From: W0P28-013 sp964570565
GTDB taxonomy: Bacteria > Bacteroidota > Bacteroidia > Bacteroidales > Paludibacteraceae
NCBI GenBank assembly: GCA_964570565.1
Contig: CAZMYT010000003.1
Coordinates: 62,001-126,000 of the forward strand
Length of the DNA: 64,000 nucleotides
Reading direction: 5' to 3'
This document shows positions 9,374 to 18,903 of this stretch, one piece after another. Position 1 is the stretch's first letter; each line of letters starts with the position of its first letter. Below the pieces are notes generated by a model. It was not told the origin of the DNA, ran no database searches, and saw only the letters and a list, made by a program, of their open reading frames with translations. Position numbers and translations under genes: made by a program.

Positions 9374-10542
9374 GTCCAATGAATCAGTTTTGCAATACGA
9401 TGTTTAACACGTTTCAACATATTCTTTTTAGTAAATTGTTCTACCACTTTTGAGAAATCGTTTGTTGCGTGTAAAGCATCAAAAAAGGCTTGGCGTGCAG
9501 GTTTTGTGAGCGATGGCACTAAGAAATAAGGATTACCAGCATAAATATCGGCAGGTTTTACCTCAATTAATTGCAAAGGATTCAATTGTTTCAGAACTTC
9601 CTGACCTTTATCCGTATGTACAAACACCGCACTGACTCCTTTTTCATCATCCAACTCAGGATGAATGCGCTGAATTCCCCAAAAGTCACCTATACTTAAA
9701 TCACTACCACTCTTATGATCTTTAAAAGGGCACTCTCCACAGATAGGACGATTGGCCAAGCCACTCAAAAATGCTTTCATGTAGAGATTGTCACCTGTTT
9801 TTTCTGCCAACGTAAATGATTGTCCCGAAAGCTCTAACGTTCCATTAATTTTTACACCATTGTAACGCCAGCCTATCTGTTTATCTCTAAATTTAATCTC
9901 TTTAATAGTTGCTTTATCACCATTCGCACTAAGACGCTGTGTGAGTTCTGCTAAATAATGCTGCCAAACAAAAGGACTTGGCACACCGTAACAAAAAATA
10001 TCAACACAAATAAGCGTATCATACGAGCGTCGTATATAGTTTTTAAGTCCCGCCACTTGGCAATGCGTTCCTACAAATAAAACCCATTTACCAGCTTTCA
10101 AATGCTGCTTAATTTCTACAAAAGTGGTATTCAACTCACTCTGTACATACTTGGTACCTCGTACTAACTCCAACTGAGCTTCATCCATGGCGGCCGCATG
10201 CGATACACTCCAATCAGCGTTATATTTAGCGGCAAAGACGACTCCCTGTTGCGCTAAAACAAATTTGGCTAGCAACATAAACATGCCACCCGATGTGCTA
10301 TTTGCGAGCGTATCAGCGTCGCCATGTCTAACAGCGTATGCAGCTAAAGGCTTCTGTTGACCAATGGGAGATAAAACGGGGCAAACTTTGTCGCACAAGC
10401 CACAATCGATACAACGTGATTCATCAACCTTAGGGTACAGAAAAGCCTCTTCATCCGCCACCATTGCTATGCAATGCTGAGGACAAATATGCTCACAAGC
10501 TGTACAACCGCTACATTCTCGTTTATCAACAATTTGAATCAT
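9370..10542 (-). CDS. FrhB-like 4Fe-4S protein (coenzyme F420 hydrogenase/dehydrogenase beta subunit family)
   Basis: A 390-residue protein with two N-terminal [4Fe-4S] ferredoxin motifs (C10, C13, C16, C20 and C44, C47, C50, C54) followed by the FrhB/FdhB N- and C-terminal domains, including a later Cys cluster (CGECPF). In Bacteroidota this family is found in capsule and exopolysaccharide loci beside pyruvyl transferases, where it is thought to perform a redox step on a sugar; F420 itself is not expected here. It is the first gene of the five-gene operon, with its own promoter at 10570-10599. The biochemical role is inferred from context only. Confidence 0.85.
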   Translation of the reverse strand: MIQIVDKRECSGCTACEHICPQHCIAMVADEEAFLYPKVDESRCIDCGLCDKVCPVLSPIGQQKPLAAYAVRHGDADTLANSTSGGMFMLLAKFVLAQQGVVFAAKYNADWSVSHAAAMDEAQLELVRGTKYVQSELNTTFVEIKQHLKAGKWVLFVGTHCQVAGLKNYIRRSYDTLICVDIFCYGVPSPFVWQHYLAELTQRLSANGDKATIKEIKFRDKQIGWRYNGVKINGTLELSGQSFTLAEKTGDNLYMKAFLSGLANRPICGECPFKDHKSGSDLSIGDFWGIQRIHPELDDEKGVSAVFVHTDKGQEVLKQLNPLQLIEVKPADIYAGNPYFLVPSLTKPARQAFFDALHATNDFSKVVEQFTKKNMLKRVKHRIAKLIHWT

Positions 10543-10569
10543 GAAATTGGCTTCAGATGTTACGTATCA

Positions 10570-10599
10570 CAAAAGTACAAAAAAGCACTAGATGACAAA
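10570..10599 (-). promoter_or_regulatory. Promoter of the exopolysaccharide operon
   Basis: On the minus strand a TTTG -33 element (10596-10599) is separated by 18 bases from TACTTTTG (10570-10577), matching the Bacteroidota TTTG/TAnnTTTG arrangement. It lies 28 bases upstream of the FrhB-like start. Confidence 0.65.
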
Positions 10600-10640
10600 C
10601 ACAAAAAGGTATATAAATCAGTATAAATCCATTTTTTTTG

Positions 10641-10648
10641 TACCTTTG
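10641..10648 (+). promoter_or_regulatory. -7 box for divergent GT4 gene
   Basis: TACCTTTG lies 16 bases before the ATG at 10665, which predicts a near-leaderless transcript. It also rules out the longer frame starting at 10638, which would begin upstream of this box. Confidence 0.65.
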
Positions 10649-10664
10649 TTCAAATTTTGATTTT

Positions 10665-11783
10665 ATGAAGATTATTATCGTCGGCACCGCCTATCCTTAT
10701 CGTGGAGGTTTAGCTACTTTTAACGAACGTTTAGCGCATCAATTTGAGGCAGAAGGTCATGATGTGGAAATTATGACGTTTACCTTACAATATCCAGGAT
10801 TCCTTTTTCCTGGCAAAACACAATTCTCCGAAGACGAAGCTCCTGAAACACTGGAAATTTCACGACAAATAAATTCGATTAATCCGCTTAATTGGATAAA
10901 AGTGGGGAAATCTATTCGTTCAAAAAAGCCCGATTTAGTGATTTTTGCCTATTGGATGTCGTTTATAGCACCTTGTTTTGGTAGCATCGCCCGTATTATC
11001 AAGAAAGATAAAAACATAAAATGTGTGGCACTTGTTCACAACATGCTACCTCACGAACCAAGTTTATTGGACAAACTATTACCGCCCTATTTTGTGGCTT
11101 CGATGGATGAATTTGTGGCACTCTCCCGCTCTGTTGTAACTGATATAGAAAAGATAGACAGAAAGCAGAAGCCGAAACGTTTTTCGCCACACCCCATTTA
11201 TGATCATTACGGCGATTTACTTCCAAAAGAACAAGCCGCCACACAATTAAAATTGGATTCGAATATTCCTTATCTCCTCTTTTTTGGGTTTATTCGGTCC
11301 TACAAAGGGTTAGATTTATTATTAGAAGCTTTGGCTGATGAACGTTTAAAAACATGGAATGCCAAACTCATTGTGGCAGGAGAATTTTACGAAGATAGCA
11401 AATCTTACCTAGACACTATTGAGCGTTTACAGTTACAAGATCGCGTTATTTTACACACATCGTTTATTCCCAACAACGAAGTCAATCTCTTTTTCAGCGT
11501 GGCTGATTTAATAGTACAACCTTATAAAACGGCGACACAAAGTGGCGTTACACAGATTGCCTATCACTTCGAAAAACCGATGCTGGTAACCAACGTCGGT
11601 GGATTAGCAGAAATAGTACCACACCACAAAGCCGGTTATGTGGCAGAACCAAATGCCAGAGCCATTGCAAATGCACTAGTCGATTTCTATCAAAATCCAT
11701 CTACATTTGCGGAAGGAATTAAAGCAGAAAAACAAAAATATGCTTGGGACAAATTAACCAGAACAATGCTCAATAGCAAATAA
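10665..11783 (+). CDS. Glycosyltransferase family 4
   Basis: A 372-residue GT-B fold retaining glycosyltransferase, transcribed divergently from the exopolysaccharide operon. The ATG at 10665 starts the Rossmann strand MKIIIVGTAYPYRGG; an in-frame start 27 bases upstream lies before the promoter box and is rejected. The C-terminal half has the linker strand (YLLFFGFIRSYKGLDLLLEA) and a donor-binding region (SGVTQIAYHF, GGLAE) in which the usual second Glu segment is modified, as in many Bacteroidota GT4 enzymes. It ends at a bidirectional terminator. Probable role is glycan assembly together with the neighbouring operon. Confidence 0.9.
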   Translation: MKIIIVGTAYPYRGGLATFNERLAHQFEAEGHDVEIMTFTLQYPGFLFPGKTQFSEDEAPETLEISRQINSINPLNWIKVGKSIRSKKPDLVIFAYWMSFIAPCFGSIARIIKKDKNIKCVALVHNMLPHEPSLLDKLLPPYFVASMDEFVALSRSVVTDIEKIDRKQKPKRFSPHPIYDHYGDLLPKEQAATQLKLDSNIPYLLFFGFIRSYKGLDLLLEALADERLKTWNAKLIVAGEFYEDSKSYLDTIERLQLQDRVILHTSFIPNNEVNLFFSVADLIVQPYKTATQSGVTQIAYHFEKPMLVTNVGGLAEIVPHHKAGYVAEPNARAIANALVDFYQNPSTFAEGIKAEKQKYAWDKLTRTMLNSK

Positions 11784-11800
11784 ATAATTCCCATAAAACA

Positions 11801-11832
11801 AAAATGGCTGTACAATCTTGCACAGCCATTTT
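11801..11832. terminator. Bidirectional terminator
   Basis: An 11-bp stem AAAATGGCTGT / ACAGCCATTTT with a 10-base loop, followed by T-rich sequence on both strands, between the converging GT4 and pyrophosphatase genes. Confidence 0.88.
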
Positions 11833-11851
11833 TGTTTGTAATCTGATGTTT

Positions 11852-14050
11852 TTAAAACAAACTAAACGTAACCGTTAAACCAGCCATTACGATAGAAACC
11901 ATCGACATCAACTTGATTAAAATATTAAGTGATGGACCAGATGTATCTTTAAATGGATCACCTACGGTATCACCTACAATAGTAGCTTTATGGTTATCAG
12001 AGCCTTTACCTCCAAAATTTCCTTCTTCTACATATTTTTTAGCATTATCCCAAGCACCGCCTGCGTTTGCCATAAATACAGCTAACACAAAGCCTGTACT
12101 TAAGCCACCAATGAGCAAGCCTAAAACGCCACCAACACCAAAAACAACGCCAACAACAACAGGAGTTACAATGGCCAAAATAGAAGGAAATAACATTTCA
12201 CGTTGTGCGCCTTTAGTTGAAATTTCAACACAGCGCGCATAATCAGGCTCTGCTTTACCTTCCATAATACCAACAATTTCGCGGAATTGACGACGAACTT
12301 CTTCTACCATCTTTTGAGCAGCACGACCTACTGCATTCATAGTCAAACCACAGAATAAAAATGCCATCATCGCACCAATGAATACGCCAACCAAAACGAT
12401 TGGATTCATAAGATTCACATTGTAATATTCCATAAAATCAACCAATGAGGCTGTGCTGGTATTTACGACTCGTTCACCAATAGTTAATGTGGCTTCGCCC
12501 ATACGCACCAAGGCAATTTTAATCTCTTCAACATAAGATGCCAAAAGAGCTAAAGCTGTTAACGCCGCCGAACCTATTGCAAACCCTTTACCTGTAGCAG
12601 CAGTGGTATTTCCAAGAGCATCTAAAGCATCCGTACGTTCGCGCACTTCAGGATCCAAGCCACTCATTTCGGCGTTTCCACCAGCATTATCAGCTATTGG
12701 TCCATAAGCATCCGTAGCCAAGGTAATTCCTAAAGTAGACAACATACCTACAGCAGCAATACCAATACCATACAGACCAATACTCAAATTTTGAGCAGTA
12801 AAGAAATTTTGTAAGTCAAAATTAATTGCGCACAAATAAGCCATCACAATCGCAATACCAATGGTCAAAACTGGAATCGCGGTTGAAATCATCCCTAAAC
12901 CAAGACCTGAAATAATCACTGTTGCAGGACCTGTTTGGGAACTTTCAGCTACTTTTTTTGTTGGTTTATAACCTTGTGAGGTATAATATTCTGTTGATTG
13001 ACCAATAATAATACCAGCCAATAAACCAGCCACTACAGAAAAAGATAAACCTAGCCAATTTTCCATACCAAGTAAATACATGATGGCAAAAGTAGCTACC
13101 GCAATTAACACCGCACTCACATTGACACCACGTCCCAATGAGCTAAGTAATTGTTTTATAGATGCACCTTCTTTAGTACGTACTAAAAAGATACCCATAA
13201 TAGACAATACAACACCAACTGCAGCAATCAACATCGGTGCAAACACCGCTTTTTCTTGCATACCTTCGACGGCAGAAGTAGCAAACGCTGAAGCGCCTAA
13301 AGCCATGGTAGCTAAAATAGAGCCAGCATACGATTCGTAAAGATCTGCACCCATACCAGCCACATCGCCTACGTTATCGCCTACATTATCGGCAATAGTT
13401 GCTGGGTTACGTGGATCATCCTCAGGAATTCCAGCTTCCACTTTACCAACCAAATCAGCACCAACATCAGCTGCTTTAGTGTAAATACCACCGCCAACAC
13501 GGGCAAATAAGGCTTGTGTAGAAGCACCCATACCAAAGGTCAACATCGTAGTAGTGATATATATTAACTTATTATCAGCGACCACAAAATGATCAAGAAT
13601 CAAATACCAAACAGCGATATCGAGTAAGGCGAGTCCAACAACGGTAAGTCCCATCACCGCACCAGAACGAAACGCCACCTGCAAACCGCTATTCAAAGAA
13701 TGACGAGCAGCATTAGCCGTACGTGCTGAAGCATACGTAGCCGTTTTCATGCCAAAGAAACCTGCTAAACCTGAAAAGAAACCGCCAGTAAGAAAAGCGA
13801 ATGGAACCCAAGCATTTTGAAGATTGAAGTACGCCATCACAGCAAAAATAAGTGCTAACACTACGAATACAATAATAACCACTTTGTATTGCTGCTTTAA
13901 ATAAGCCATGGCACCACGTCGCACATGTAATGCAATTTTTTTCATCACATCCGTACCTTCGTCTTTCTTCATCATCTGTTTAAAGAACACAAAGGCAAAG
14001 GTTAAAGCCAAAATTGACGCTGCGAGAACAGCATAAATCAAGTTGTTCAT
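11852..14050 (-). CDS. hppA: Membrane-bound ion-pumping pyrophosphatase, K+-dependent type
   Basis: A 732-residue protein with about 16 membrane helices that couples PPi hydrolysis to H+ and/or Na+ export. The catalytic loop carries DVGADLVGKVEAG and the Asp-rich NVGDNVGDVAG, and a second set of conserved Asp residues sits near the C-terminus (GDTVGDPFKDTSG). Residue 484 in GNTTAATGKG is Ala and 487 is Gly where K+-independent H+ pumps have Lys and Thr, so this is a K+-dependent form. K+-dependent members include H+, Na+ and dual Na+/H+ pumps (the Bacteroides vulgatus enzyme is known to be dual), so the ion is unsettled. It sits downstream of gpsA, pgi and the nucleosidase, probably in one transcript. 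Confidence 0.95.
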   Translation of the reverse strand: MNNLIYAVLAASILALTFAFVFFKQMMKKDEGTDVMKKIALHVRRGAMAYLKQQYKVVIIVFVVLALIFAVMAYFNLQNAWVPFAFLTGGFFSGLAGFFGMKTATYASARTANAARHSLNSGLQVAFRSGAVMGLTVVGLALLDIAVWYLILDHFVVADNKLIYITTTMLTFGMGASTQALFARVGGGIYTKAADVGADLVGKVEAGIPEDDPRNPATIADNVGDNVGDVAGMGADLYESYAGSILATMALGASAFATSAVEGMQEKAVFAPMLIAAVGVVLSIMGIFLVRTKEGASIKQLLSSLGRGVNVSAVLIAVATFAIMYLLGMENWLGLSFSVVAGLLAGIIIGQSTEYYTSQGYKPTKKVAESSQTGPATVIISGLGLGMISTAIPVLTIGIAIVMAYLCAINFDLQNFFTAQNLSIGLYGIGIAAVGMLSTLGITLATDAYGPIADNAGGNAEMSGLDPEVRERTDALDALGNTTAATGKGFAIGSAALTALALLASYVEEIKIALVRMGEATLTIGERVVNTSTASLVDFMEYYNVNLMNPIVLVGVFIGAMMAFLFCGLTMNAVGRAAQKMVEEVRRQFREIVGIMEGKAEPDYARCVEISTKGAQREMLFPSILAIVTPVVVGVVFGVGGVLGLLIGGLSTGFVLAVFMANAGGAWDNAKKYVEEGNFGGKGSDNHKATIVGDTVGDPFKDTSGPSLNILIKLMSMVSIVMAGLTVTFSLF

Positions 14051-14099
14051 AGTAAGTAATTTAAGAATTAATAAATAAGGTTAAGTGTGTTTTTTTTAG

Positions 14100-14852
14100 T
14101 TATTGAGCTAATAGCTGTAGCAACGATTGTAAAATAAAATAGTTGTATTGCACAGCCAACTCACTCTTAAATCGTGCTTCTGATTCCACATCTGCATCTT
14201 CATTCGTCCCTTCAGCAATGGTACGAATAAATACACATGGAACTTGAAAATCGGCACACGTTTGTGCGATAGCAGCACTTTCCATATCGGCACAAAGCAC
14301 CGATGGCAAATTACGATTAATGGTTGCTTTACGACTTGCACCTGTGATAAATAAATCACCACTGGCAATATCGCCAAGTTGCAATTTAGGAGCAAGAATG
14401 TTATAATCGACCAATTCTTTACGTAATTCTTTGGCCTGTTTTAGAAAATTATGTACCGCGTCTGTAGCGAGTTGTAACTCATTTTCAGGTGTCACAAAAG
14501 AGGTTACGCCGCGTAATGGAATTTCGTAACGACGGAACAATGGTCGCATATCCATATCGTGCTGAAAAAGACGCTGAGCTACCACAATATCACCCACATT
14601 GAGTTCTGGCACAACGGCACTAGCAATTCCCATCGACACTAATCGATCGACCTTAAACTCCTGCAACAAAATGGAAGTGGTTAATGCAGCAGCCACTTTC
14701 CCCCAATGAGAAAAAGCAACCACTATATCGACCCCATCAAAAACACCTTCATAAAATACGCGATTACCTCTTTCAGTAATAGTTTTATGCTGTATCTGTT
14801 CTATAATGCGTTCGACCTCTTCGTGCTGGGTAGTTAAGATTCCTATTTTCAT
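14100..14852 (-). CDS. mtnN: 5'-methylthioadenosine/S-adenosylhomocysteine nucleosidase
   Basis: A 250-residue cytoplasmic hydrolase that cleaves adenine from MTA and SAH, supporting methionine salvage and removing by-products of SAM-dependent reactions. The family layout is present: MKIGILT with an early Glu pair, the GDIASGDLFI segment, and the substrate-binding/catalytic CADMESAAIAQ. The ATG at 14852 is preferred since it begins at the first beta strand; a 13-residue longer frame adds non-conserved sequence. The gene starts 42 bases after the pgi stop. It is slightly longer than the usual 230 aa because of an insertion before GDIASGD. Confidence 0.9.
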   Translation of the reverse strand: MKIGILTTQHEEVERIIEQIQHKTITERGNRVFYEGVFDGVDIVVAFSHWGKVAAALTTSILLQEFKVDRLVSMGIASAVVPELNVGDIVVAQRLFQHDMDMRPLFRRYEIPLRGVTSFVTPENELQLATDAVHNFLKQAKELRKELVDYNILAPKLQLGDIASGDLFITGASRKATINRNLPSVLCADMESAAIAQTCADFQVPCVFIRTIAEGTNEDADVESEARFKSELAVQYNYFILQSLLQLLAQ

Positions 14853-14894
14853 AGTACGATTGGTTTTAAGTAAAAACTTGTTATACGCCAATTA

Positions 14895-16244
14895 TCAATG
14901 TAAACGTGCTTTGATTGCTTTGGTAGCCTCTTCGTAACCCGGTTTTTCCAACAAAGCAAACATATTTGCTTTATAGGCCTCAACTCCAGGCTGATCAAAC
15001 GGATTAACGCCTAACAGATAGCCGCTTATACCACATGCCTTTTCGAAGAAATAAAGTAATTCGCCCAAATAATATTCATTCAATTTAGGTAATTCTATTT
15101 TTAAATTTGGTACGCCGCCATCTACGTGAGCCAACATGGTACCAAGTTCTGCCATTTTATTGACATCATCCACACGTTTGCCTGCCAAGAAATTAAGACC
15201 ATCCAAATTGGCCTCATTAGCAGGAACACGCACTTCATGATTCATTTCTTGTACCGAAATCACTGTTTCAAAAATGGTACGTTCGCCATCTTGAATCCAT
15301 TGTCCCATAGAATGTAAATCGGTAGTAAAATCGACAGAAGCTGGGAAAATACCTTTATGCTCTTTCCCTTCGCTTTCGCCGTACAACTGTTTCCACCACT
15401 CTGAAACGTAATGTAATTTTGGATTGAAATTCACCAGTATTTCTATTTTTTTGCCTGATTTATACAATTCATTACGCACGGCGGCATATTGTGCTGCAAG
15501 ATTTTCGGCAAATGGTTTATCAGCAGCACAAAGCATTTGCATACGCACCGCACCAGCCACCAGCTCACGAACATCAAAACCAGCCACAGCAATAGGCAAT
15601 AAGCCAACAGGTGACAAAACAGAAAAACGACCACCCACATCGTCGGTAATCACAAAGGTTTTATACCCTTCTTGTGTGGCCAAAGTACGTAAAGCACCAC
15701 GTGATTTATCAGTAATACCAACAATTAGTTTTTTAGCAGCCGCAACTCCTTGTTGAGCTTCCAACTGAGTTTTCAACAAACGAAATGCTAACGCTGGTTC
15801 AGTTGTTGTTCCCGATTTAGAAATTGAAATAATACCAAACTTCTTGGTTTTAAGCAGTTCTTGTAATTCAAACAAGTAATCCTCGCCTATATTTTGACCA
15901 GCATACACAATCACTGGCGACTGACGTTTTGATTGCAACCAATCGAATGAATTGGACAATGCATCAATTACAGCTTTGGCACCCAAATAACTACCACCAA
16001 TACCAACAACGACAACCACTTCGCAATTGTCGCGCAAAATTTTTGCGGTCGCTTCAATATCTGCCAAGTGTGCTTCATCAATTTCAGAAGGCAAATTGAG
16101 CCAACCTAGAAAATCGCTACCCTTGCCAGTACCAGCGTGTAAAACGTTGTTCAACCGAGCTGTTTCATCAGCGTATGCTTTGACTGCATCAGCAGAAACA
16201 AAGTCAAACGCTTTATCCATGTGTAATTTAATATCTGCTTTCAT
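14895..16244 (-). CDS. pgi: Glucose-6-phosphate isomerase
   Basis: Interconverts glucose-6-phosphate and fructose-6-phosphate in glycolysis and gluconeogenesis. The 449-residue length matches the short bacterial form. The SIS-fold phosphate-binding region (VVGIGGSYLGAKAVIDAL), the ISKSGTTTEPA loop and the C-terminal NPFDQPGVEAYK motif with its conserved Gln are all present. It lies 38 bases downstream of gpsA on the minus strand. The gpsA-pgi order is common in Bacteroidales, usually with lysS before it, but lysS is not next to gpsA here. Confidence 0.96.
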   Translation of the reverse strand: MKADIKLHMDKAFDFVSADAVKAYADETARLNNVLHAGTGKGSDFLGWLNLPSEIDEAHLADIEATAKILRDNCEVVVVVGIGGSYLGAKAVIDALSNSFDWLQSKRQSPVIVYAGQNIGEDYLFELQELLKTKKFGIISISKSGTTTEPALAFRLLKTQLEAQQGVAAAKKLIVGITDKSRGALRTLATQEGYKTFVITDDVGGRFSVLSPVGLLPIAVAGFDVRELVAGAVRMQMLCAADKPFAENLAAQYAAVRNELYKSGKKIEILVNFNPKLHYVSEWWKQLYGESEGKEHKGIFPASVDFTTDLHSMGQWIQDGERTIFETVISVQEMNHEVRVPANEANLDGLNFLAGKRVDDVNKMAELGTMLAHVDGGVPNLKIELPKLNEYYLGELLYFFEKACGISGYLLGVNPFDQPGVEAYKANMFALLEKPGYEEATKAIKARLH

Positions 16245-16282
16245 AAGTGTATTGTTAAGCTTATTCTATACTAGAAAATAAT

Positions 16283-17281
16283 TTATTGCAATTTAGAAGT
16301 CAATTCACGCATCACTAAAGCTGGGGAACGACGTTGATATAAAATGGCATAAACGGCATCCAAAATAGGCATGTTTACTTGATATTTTTCGTTAATCTCG
16401 TAAATACATTTAGTACCATAATACCCTTCGGCTATCATTTCCATTTCCACTTGAGCGGTCTTCACTGAATAGCCCTTTCCGATCATCGTTCCAAAAGTAC
16501 GGTTACGGCTAAATTTAGAATAAGCCGTTACCAACAAGTCACCCAAGTAAACCGATTCTTGTAAGTTACGATGGAATGGATAAACAGCATTACAAAAACG
16601 ATTCATCTCTTGAATAGCGTTAGAAACTAAAACCGCCTGAAAATTATCGCCATATTTCAACCCGTGGCAAATACCAACGGCAATGGCATAAATATTCTTC
16701 ATTACCGAAGCAAACTCAATCCCGTAAATGTCATCACTTGTATAAGTTTGTACAAATCGGTTACAAAGTAATTGCGATAATTCACGCGCTCTATCACGGT
16801 CTTTACAAGCCACAGTCAAATAAGAAGTACGCTCCAAGGCCACTTCTTCGGCATGACAAGGACCGCTCAATACCGCAATTTGTTCTAACGGGACATTATA
16901 GACTTGATGAAAATATTCAGAAATAACTAAGTTTTCGTCTGGCACAATACCCTTGATGGCTGATACAATAATTTTACTATCAAGACGTAAACGAAGTTTT
17001 TTGAGGTGCTGTTTCAAAAAAGGTGAAGGTGTAGCAAAAATAAGGATATCAGAGTTTTTTACAACCTGATTAATTTTTGATGTAAAAACGATACGACTGG
17101 TATCGAAAACAATACCCGAAAGATAAGAGGGATTGCGGCTTTCGCGCTTAAATTCGTCAATTTGATCCTGACGACGCATATACCAAGTAATTTGAGGCTG
17201 GCGTTCTAATAAAATTTTTGCTATGGCCGTAGCCCAACTTCCACCACCCATGACAGCAATCCGCGGTTTCGATTCTTCCAT
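16283..17281 (-). CDS. gpsA: Glycerol-3-phosphate dehydrogenase [NAD(P)+]
   Basis: Reduces dihydroxyacetone phosphate to sn-glycerol-3-phosphate for phospholipid synthesis. The 332-residue protein begins with the NAD(P)-binding loop MGGGSWATAIAK, followed by the conserved LSGPCHAEEVA and the central EFASVMKNIYAIAVGICHGLKYGDN, which holds the catalytic Lys. The C-terminal helix-rich domain is complete. The ATG at 17281 leaves ten residues before the Gly-rich loop, as expected. It is the first gene of the minus-strand run gpsA-pgi-mtnN-hppA. A weak candidate promoter box (CAAAAATA on the plus strand, 17426-17433) lies far upstream. Confidence 0.96.
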   Translation of the reverse strand: MEESKPRIAVMGGGSWATAIAKILLERQPQITWYMRRQDQIDEFKRESRNPSYLSGIVFDTSRIVFTSKINQVVKNSDILIFATPSPFLKQHLKKLRLRLDSKIIVSAIKGIVPDENLVISEYFHQVYNVPLEQIAVLSGPCHAEEVALERTSYLTVACKDRDRARELSQLLCNRFVQTYTSDDIYGIEFASVMKNIYAIAVGICHGLKYGDNFQAVLVSNAIQEMNRFCNAVYPFHRNLQESVYLGDLLVTAYSKFSRNRTFGTMIGKGYSVKTAQVEMEMIAEGYYGTKCIYEINEKYQVNMPILDAVYAILYQRRSPALVMRELTSKLQ

Positions 17282-17524
17282 AAATTATGATTATTTTTAT
17301 AATTTCTTGCGTTAAAAATGAACGACAAAGCATCAATCTCGCCAACAAAAGACTGATAGACAAAGAGATGAAAAAAATATCTCTTGTAAAAATAGCATTA
17401 TTTCACAAAACATATTATCAACTCACAAAAATAACTAAAAAAGTAAGAAAAACAAAGAAAGAAAGCAGTTTTAACCCTTCTACCTATCAATGGCTAAATG
17501 CCAACAGATAAAAACGCTTGATTA
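17282..17524. other. AT-rich intergenic region
   Basis: About 240 bases between the NSS transporter stop and the gpsA start, both on the minus strand. It is very A-rich on the plus strand and contains no hairpin terminator I can support. A 74-codon plus-strand frame across it is lysine-rich and unlike any family I recognise, and is treated as chance. Confidence 0.5.
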
Positions 17525-18883
17525 TTAACGCAATAAACCTAATTCATTAAAGAATATGAGCAGGATAGCCAATGGTACAAAATAGCGCATCAAGAACAGA
17601 TAAACCGGAAAAAATCGACTCTTTAGTTTTCCTCCATTGCTCAATTCATCACGAATATCATCAGCCTTATAAAACCAGCCAATAAAAAGCGCAATCAACA
17701 ATCCACCAAATGGCAAAAATAACTTAGAAGTGACAAAGTCAAGCACCTCGAAGAGCGATTTACCGTTAATAATCAGAGATGATTTTGGGCCTAAAGACAA
17801 AGAAGCGAGTACGGCTCCTACCATCAATAAAAGAGACGATGCGGCTACTACTTTTTTACGTGAAAGATGAAATTCTTCGGAGATGTAGGCCGTTATAACT
17901 TCTTGCAACGAAATGGTAGATGTAATAGCGGCAATAGCCAACAGTAAAAAAAATAAGATTGCAAAAATATACCCTCCTGTCATGTGTGTAAACACAATTG
18001 GAAGTGTCACAAATACCAGTTGAGGCCCTTCGGCAGGATTAATACCCAGTGAAAAAACGGCTGGAAAAATAGCCACGCCAGCCAATATCGCCACTAATGT
18101 ATCAATAACGGTAACTTGTATGGCGGTTTGTAGCAAATTATTCTGCTTACGCATGTATGAACCATAAGTAATCATACATCCCATACCCAAACTAAGCGAG
18201 AAGAAAGCCTGCCCTAAAGCACTGAGCATAACCTGAGGCGTAATTTTTGAAAAGTCTGGTTTAAACAGAAATTTTAAACCTTCTAAGCCATTAGGCATGG
18301 TAACTGATCGAATAGAAAGCAAAATTAAAATAACGGCTAAAAAAGGCATTAATACTTTTGAATAACGTTCGATACCTTTCTCTACACCTGCCAAAAGTAC
18401 AAATGCCGTGAGGAATACAAAAATGGCCGTCCAAAATAAAGGTCGATATGTGTCAGACGTAAAATCAGTAAAAGCCACAGACAAGTCCGCAGGTGTTTTA
18501 CCTACAAAATTATTGGACACTGCTTGAGCTACATATTCCAAACTCCAGCCTGCTACCACAAAATAAAACGACAAAATCAAAAATGCGGTTAATACACCCA
18601 AAAGTCCAATACCAATCCAATGATTGTTACCTGTTAATTTACGAAAAGCACCCGATACATTGGCATGAGCCCGACGACCTATGGCAAATTCGGATAACAT
18701 AACTGGAATCCCGAGTAATACCACACACAAAATATAAACCAATAAAAATGCCGCACCTCCGTTCTGACCTGCTTCATAAGGGAATTTCCAAATATTACCA
18801 AGTCCAACGGCTGAACCAGCCGCCGCGGCAACCACACCAAATTTACTACCAAATTTTGTTCGTTTTTGAGGTTCTGAAGTCAT
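17525..18883 (-). CDS. Sodium-dependent transporter, neurotransmitter:sodium symporter (NSS) family
   Basis: A 452-residue inner-membrane protein with the LeuT fold. The N-terminal signature GVVAAAAGSAVGLGNIWKFP, with the unwound helix 1 that binds Na+ and substrate, and the later GGAAFLLVY and SEFAIGRRA segments are typical. The length and C-terminal end indicate 11 to 12 helices. Bacterial members import amino acids such as leucine, tryptophan or tyrosine; the substrate here is unknown. The gene starts 20 bases after the phoH stop and is probably cotranscribed with it, although no functional link is known. Confidence 0.93.
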   Translation of the reverse strand: MTSEPQKRTKFGSKFGVVAAAAGSAVGLGNIWKFPYEAGQNGGAAFLLVYILCVVLLGIPVMLSEFAIGRRAHANVSGAFRKLTGNNHWIGIGLLGVLTAFLILSFYFVVAGWSLEYVAQAVSNNFVGKTPADLSVAFTDFTSDTYRPLFWTAIFVFLTAFVLLAGVEKGIERYSKVLMPFLAVILILLSIRSVTMPNGLEGLKFLFKPDFSKITPQVMLSALGQAFFSLSLGMGCMITYGSYMRKQNNLLQTAIQVTVIDTLVAILAGVAIFPAVFSLGINPAEGPQLVFVTLPIVFTHMTGGYIFAILFFLLLAIAAITSTISLQEVITAYISEEFHLSRKKVVAASSLLLMVGAVLASLSLGPKSSLIINGKSLFEVLDFVTSKLFLPFGGLLIALFIGWFYKADDIRDELSNGGKLKSRFFPVYLFLMRYFVPLAILLIFFNELGLLR

Positions 18884-18903
18884 GTTGTTCGTTTTAGTTA
18901 GCG

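Noticed and set aside
17287..17511. 74-codon plus-strand frame between gpsA and the NSS transporter
   Set aside because: Lysine-rich peptide from an A-rich gap, opposite to both neighbours, with no promoter box or recognisable domain.
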